Shown in pieces: positions 61,550 to 64,000 of a stretch of DNA of 64,000 nt. This DNA is from Pedobacter xixiisoli (GTDB lineage Bacteria; Bacteroidota; Bacteroidia; Sphingobacteriales; Sphingobacteriaceae). The stretch's first letter is position 1. Each line of letters opens with the position of its first letter. The stretch covers positions 1,240,001 to 1,304,000 of the forward strand of contig NZ_OCMT01000001.1 of NCBI RefSeq assembly GCF_900215335.1. The letters are read 5' to 3'. The notes beneath the pieces were generated by a model, which was given only the letters and a program-made list of their open reading frames with translations, was not told the origin of the DNA and searched no databases. A program made the position numbers and the translations under genes.

Positions 61550-63718
61550 ATGAACAAGAAAATCTTATCAATTACTTTACTCCTAACGGGCGGTTTGGGC
61601 CTTTTGGGATATAAATTTCGTGAAGAAGGAATGTTTCCTTTGAGTGAAATCCATAAAGTAGACTTAAAAAAGGCAGGCTTAAAAATTGAGCCTAATGAAG
61701 TATATAATCCCAATGGAATCAGCTTGGTAGATGCATTAGTTAATGTAGGTGGTTGTACTGGTTCTTTCGTTTCTGATGAAGGATTAATCATCACCAATCA
61801 TCACTGCGCTTTTAGTGCCGTGCAATTGGCAAGTACACCAGAAAATGACTATTTGAATAACGGATTTGTAGCTAGAACACGTGAACAAGAAATTGAAGCA
61901 AAAGGATTAACTTGTCGTATTACAGAAAGTTATGAAGATGTATCCGACAAAATACTTGGCTCTGTATCCAACGTTGAAAATCCAGCTACTCGCTTACAGA
62001 TGATCAACAACATGATGAAAAACATAGCAGCCGAAGCAGAGCAAAAAGATCCTAGCATCAAAGCGGAAGTTTCAGAAATGTTTATCGGCAAAACATATGT
62101 GTTATTCAGATACAAAACCATTCAGGATGTGAGATTGGTATATGTACCAAACCGTCAAATTGGAGAATTTGGTGGAGAAACTGACAACTGGGTTTGGCCT
62201 CGTCATACTGGCGATTATTCGTTTATGAGAGCTTACGTAGGCAAAGACGGAAAACCAGCTAAATACAGCAAAGACAACGTTCCATTTAAACCTAAAAAGT
62301 CGTTAAAAGTAAACGCTAGCGGTACCAACGAAGAAGATTTCGTATTTATCCTTGGTTATCCAGGTAGAACTTTCCGTCATCGCCCTGCTCAATTTATTGA
62401 TTACCAAGCGAAATACGTATTACCATATACTTCAGATTTGTTCGATTTCCAAAACGCAACTATGGAAGCTATCGGCAAAAAAGACAAGGCTACCGAACTT
62501 AAATTGGCTACTCGTATTAAGCGCAATGCAAATGTGATGAAGAACTACAGAGGTAAGCTAGCCGGTATCAAAGGAATTGATTTGGTTGCTCAAAAACAAC
62601 AAGAAGATGCTGCTCTAGCCGAATTCATCAATGGAAACGTAGAAGTCAAAGCACAGTATGGAAATCTAATGGCCAATATCGACCAACTGTACAAGCTGAT
62701 TAACAGTGATGCGAACAGAGATTTATGGTTTAGCCAAATCTATAATTCAACTAGCTTGGTAAATGTAGCTAAAAACATCAATATCTTTAAAAGTAACTTG
62801 AACCAGCAGCCTGCGGCACAAAAACAAGTTTATTTCGAAAACAATGTTGGTAAACTGAAGCAAGTTCTTGGCAATATATACGACGCTTATCACATTGATG
62901 CTGATAGACGTATCTTTAAGCGTATGCTAATGGATGCTGTAGCTTTTACGCCAAATCAAAGGGTTATCGCTGTAGCTAAAATCATTAATCGTGGTAGCAA
63001 CAACGAAGCGATGATAGATGAATACATTAATGACACTTTTGGCTTATCTAAGTTGAAAGATCAAAACTACGTATCCAACAATTTACTGAAATCTCCAAAA
63101 TCAATCAGCGACTACAACGACGGGTTGTTGCTATTGGAAACAGACATCTCTCGTCAGATTAACGAAATTAAGCCCGAGAAAGACCGCAGAGATGGTATAT
63201 TGAACAAATTGATGGGCGACTACGTAAACATCAAGGAGAAGTTCTTAAAAAAGGGATTTGTGCCAGATGCAAATAGCACATTAAGGCTAACCTATGGATA
63301 TGTGCGTGGTTACTCTCCTGCCGATGCCACTTATATGTCACCTTACACCACGGTAAAAGGAATTATTGAAAAAGGTACTTCCGGTAATCCAGACTTCTAC
63401 TATCCGAACATCATTAAGGAATTATGGAACAAGAAGGATTTCGGCTCATTTGCCAAAAAGGAACTGAACGATGTACCTGTTGCATTTCTTTATAACATGG
63501 ATACTACAGGCGGAAATTCGGGCTCGCCAATTATGAATGCTAACGGCGAATTAATAGGCGTGAACTTCGACAGAGCTTATGGTGCCACCATCAATGATTA
63601 TGCTTGGAATGAAAGCTATAGTCGCTCAATTGGAGTAGACATTAGATACGTACTTTGGGCGGCTTCAAAAATTGACAAAGCAGACTTTTTACTGAAAGAA
63701 ATGGGCGTAAAATTCTAG
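61550..63718 (+). CDS. S46 family dipeptidyl-peptidase, DPP11-like
   Basis: The 722-residue secreted serine peptidase has a signal peptide (about 1-22). Its catalytic triad is H85 (TNHHCAF), D222 (RHTGDYSF) and S657 (GNSGSP). The residue setting specificity is R675 (NFDRAYG), 18 after the serine, as in P. gingivalis DPP11 (S655, R673), which removes dipeptides ending in Asp or Glu. DPP7 has glycine there. It supplies peptide nutrition from the periplasm. The specificity is inference from this residue. Confidence 0.93.
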   Translation: MNKKILSITLLLTGGLGLLGYKFREEGMFPLSEIHKVDLKKAGLKIEPNEVYNPNGISLVDALVNVGGCTGSFVSDEGLIITNHHCAFSAVQLASTPENDYLNNGFVARTREQEIEAKGLTCRITESYEDVSDKILGSVSNVENPATRLQMINNMMKNIAAEAEQKDPSIKAEVSEMFIGKTYVLFRYKTIQDVRLVYVPNRQIGEFGGETDNWVWPRHTGDYSFMRAYVGKDGKPAKYSKDNVPFKPKKSLKVNASGTNEEDFVFILGYPGRTFRHRPAQFIDYQAKYVLPYTSDLFDFQNATMEAIGKKDKATELKLATRIKRNANVMKNYRGKLAGIKGIDLVAQKQQEDAALAEFINGNVEVKAQYGNLMANIDQLYKLINSDANRDLWFSQIYNSTSLVNVAKNINIFKSNLNQQPAAQKQVYFENNVGKLKQVLGNIYDAYHIDADRRIFKRMLMDAVAFTPNQRVIAVAKIINRGSNNEAMIDEYINDTFGLSKLKDQNYVSNNLLKSPKSISDYNDGLLLLETDISRQINEIKPEKDRRDGILNKLMGDYVNIKEKFLKKGFVPDANSTLRLTYGYVRGYSPADATYMSPYTTVKGIIEKGTSGNPDFYYPNIIKELWNKKDFGSFAKKELNDVPVAFLYNMDTTGGNSGSPIMNANGELIGVNFDRAYGATINDYAWNESYSRSIGVDIRYVLWAASKIDKADFLLKEMGVKF

Positions 63719-63735
63719 CCTAAATTAAAGCATGA

Positions 63736-63793
63736 GTAGCGTTCAAAACTGGCAAATTTTCATCATTAGAAATGGCTACGAATTGAACGCTAC
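63736..63793. repeat. Inverted repeat after the S46 gene
   Basis: GTAGCGTTCAA (63736-63746) and TTGAACGCTAC (63783-63793) are perfect complements, with AGCAT and ATGCT extending the stem beyond. It lies between the peptidase stop and the next gene and could be a terminator. Confidence 0.7.
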
Positions 63794-63830
63794 CAATGCT
63801 AAACTTATGAACATAAATTGAACTAAAAAA

Positions 63831-64000
63831 ATGAGAATTATAGCAGAACTTCCGCACCCTCAATGTAAGATTAGCATCTTTAGTATGAACCAAAAATTCA
63901 TCGTAAAATTTGAACAAGGACCATACGAACAGAGCTACAAAATTTCAGAATTAGATCTTACTGGCGGAGGCGTTAACGAGGTGTTTCAAATCATTGACGA
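63831..64000 (+). CDS. Conserved hypothetical protein (3' part outside window)
   Basis: The frame opens with the ATG at 63831 and continues to the window edge, 56 codons long. The visible part starts MRIIAELPHPQCKISIFSMN and continues through FIVKFEQGPYEQSYKI. It reads as a small beta-rich cytoplasmic protein without signal or membrane segment. I believe similar short proteins are common in Bacteroidota, but I cannot assign a role. Confidence 0.65.
   Translation, partial: MRIIAELPHPQCKISIFSMNQKFIVKFEQGPYEQSYKISELDLTGGGVNEVFQIID

Overview
The window reads as ordinary chromosome of an AT-rich Bacteroidota bacterium, most likely Sphingobacteriaceae (Pedobacter-like). The pointers are promoter-like TAnnTTTG boxes with little Shine-Dalgarno sequence, menaquinone genes of the futalosine route, DUF3857/transglutaminase proteins, an S46 dipeptidyl-peptidase, YajQ, and many small secreted or lipoprotein genes typical of the phylum. 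Genus is inference. I see no transposase, integrase, phage gene, CRISPR array or rRNA.

Layout. 1-9.4 kb: the 5' part of yajQ, a histone-H1-like protein, polyphosphate kinase and exopolyphosphatase, then on the minus strand a polyphosphate-glucokinase-like gene, gnd, zwf and pgl. Together these suggest that polyphosphate and glucose feed the oxidative pentose phosphate pathway. 9.5-16.2 kb: two overlapping paralogous membrane proteins, two identical tRNA-Ser(UGA) genes with matching promoters and separate terminators, a YihY/BrkB protein, and an envelope group (PASTA protein, MltG, thioesterase) divergent from ddl. 16.3-24.5 kb: a MATE pump with a possible attenuator leader, then mqnE, a histidine phosphatase and mqnA (all TTG starts), followed by small regulatory and secreted genes. 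24.6-34.9 kb: mutS, an NlpC/P60 lipoprotein, three periplasmic redoxins, a pair of transglutaminase-fold proteins of which one has lost its catalytic residues, and a DnaQ-like exonuclease.

35-48.8 kb: kynureninase, two bestrophins on either side of a histone-deacetylase-fold hydrolase, a cation/proton antiporter, a pseudouridine synthase, DNA polymerase IV, a 52-residue membrane protein, a di-haem peroxidase, a second MATE pump, and Schlafen-type and hotdog proteins. 49-64 kb: gyrA, two paralogous secreted TPR proteins, 3-hydroxyacyl-CoA dehydrogenase, ruvB, a GNAT-nitrilase fusion, queG with an overlapping secreted unknown, alkyladenine glycosylase overlapping free-methionine-sulfoxide reductase, a DPP11-like S46 peptidase, and the start of one more gene.

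The least explained material lies between genes. At least two families of dispersed imperfect inverted repeats recur, nearly every convergent gene junction carries a long hairpin, two spacers (24.65 and 56.14 kb) hold what looks like one structured element, and several spacers share short words. The best candidates for something undescribed are the paired membrane proteins at 9583-10586, the structured spacer element, and the leader with an 11-codon reading frame upstream of the first MATE pump.
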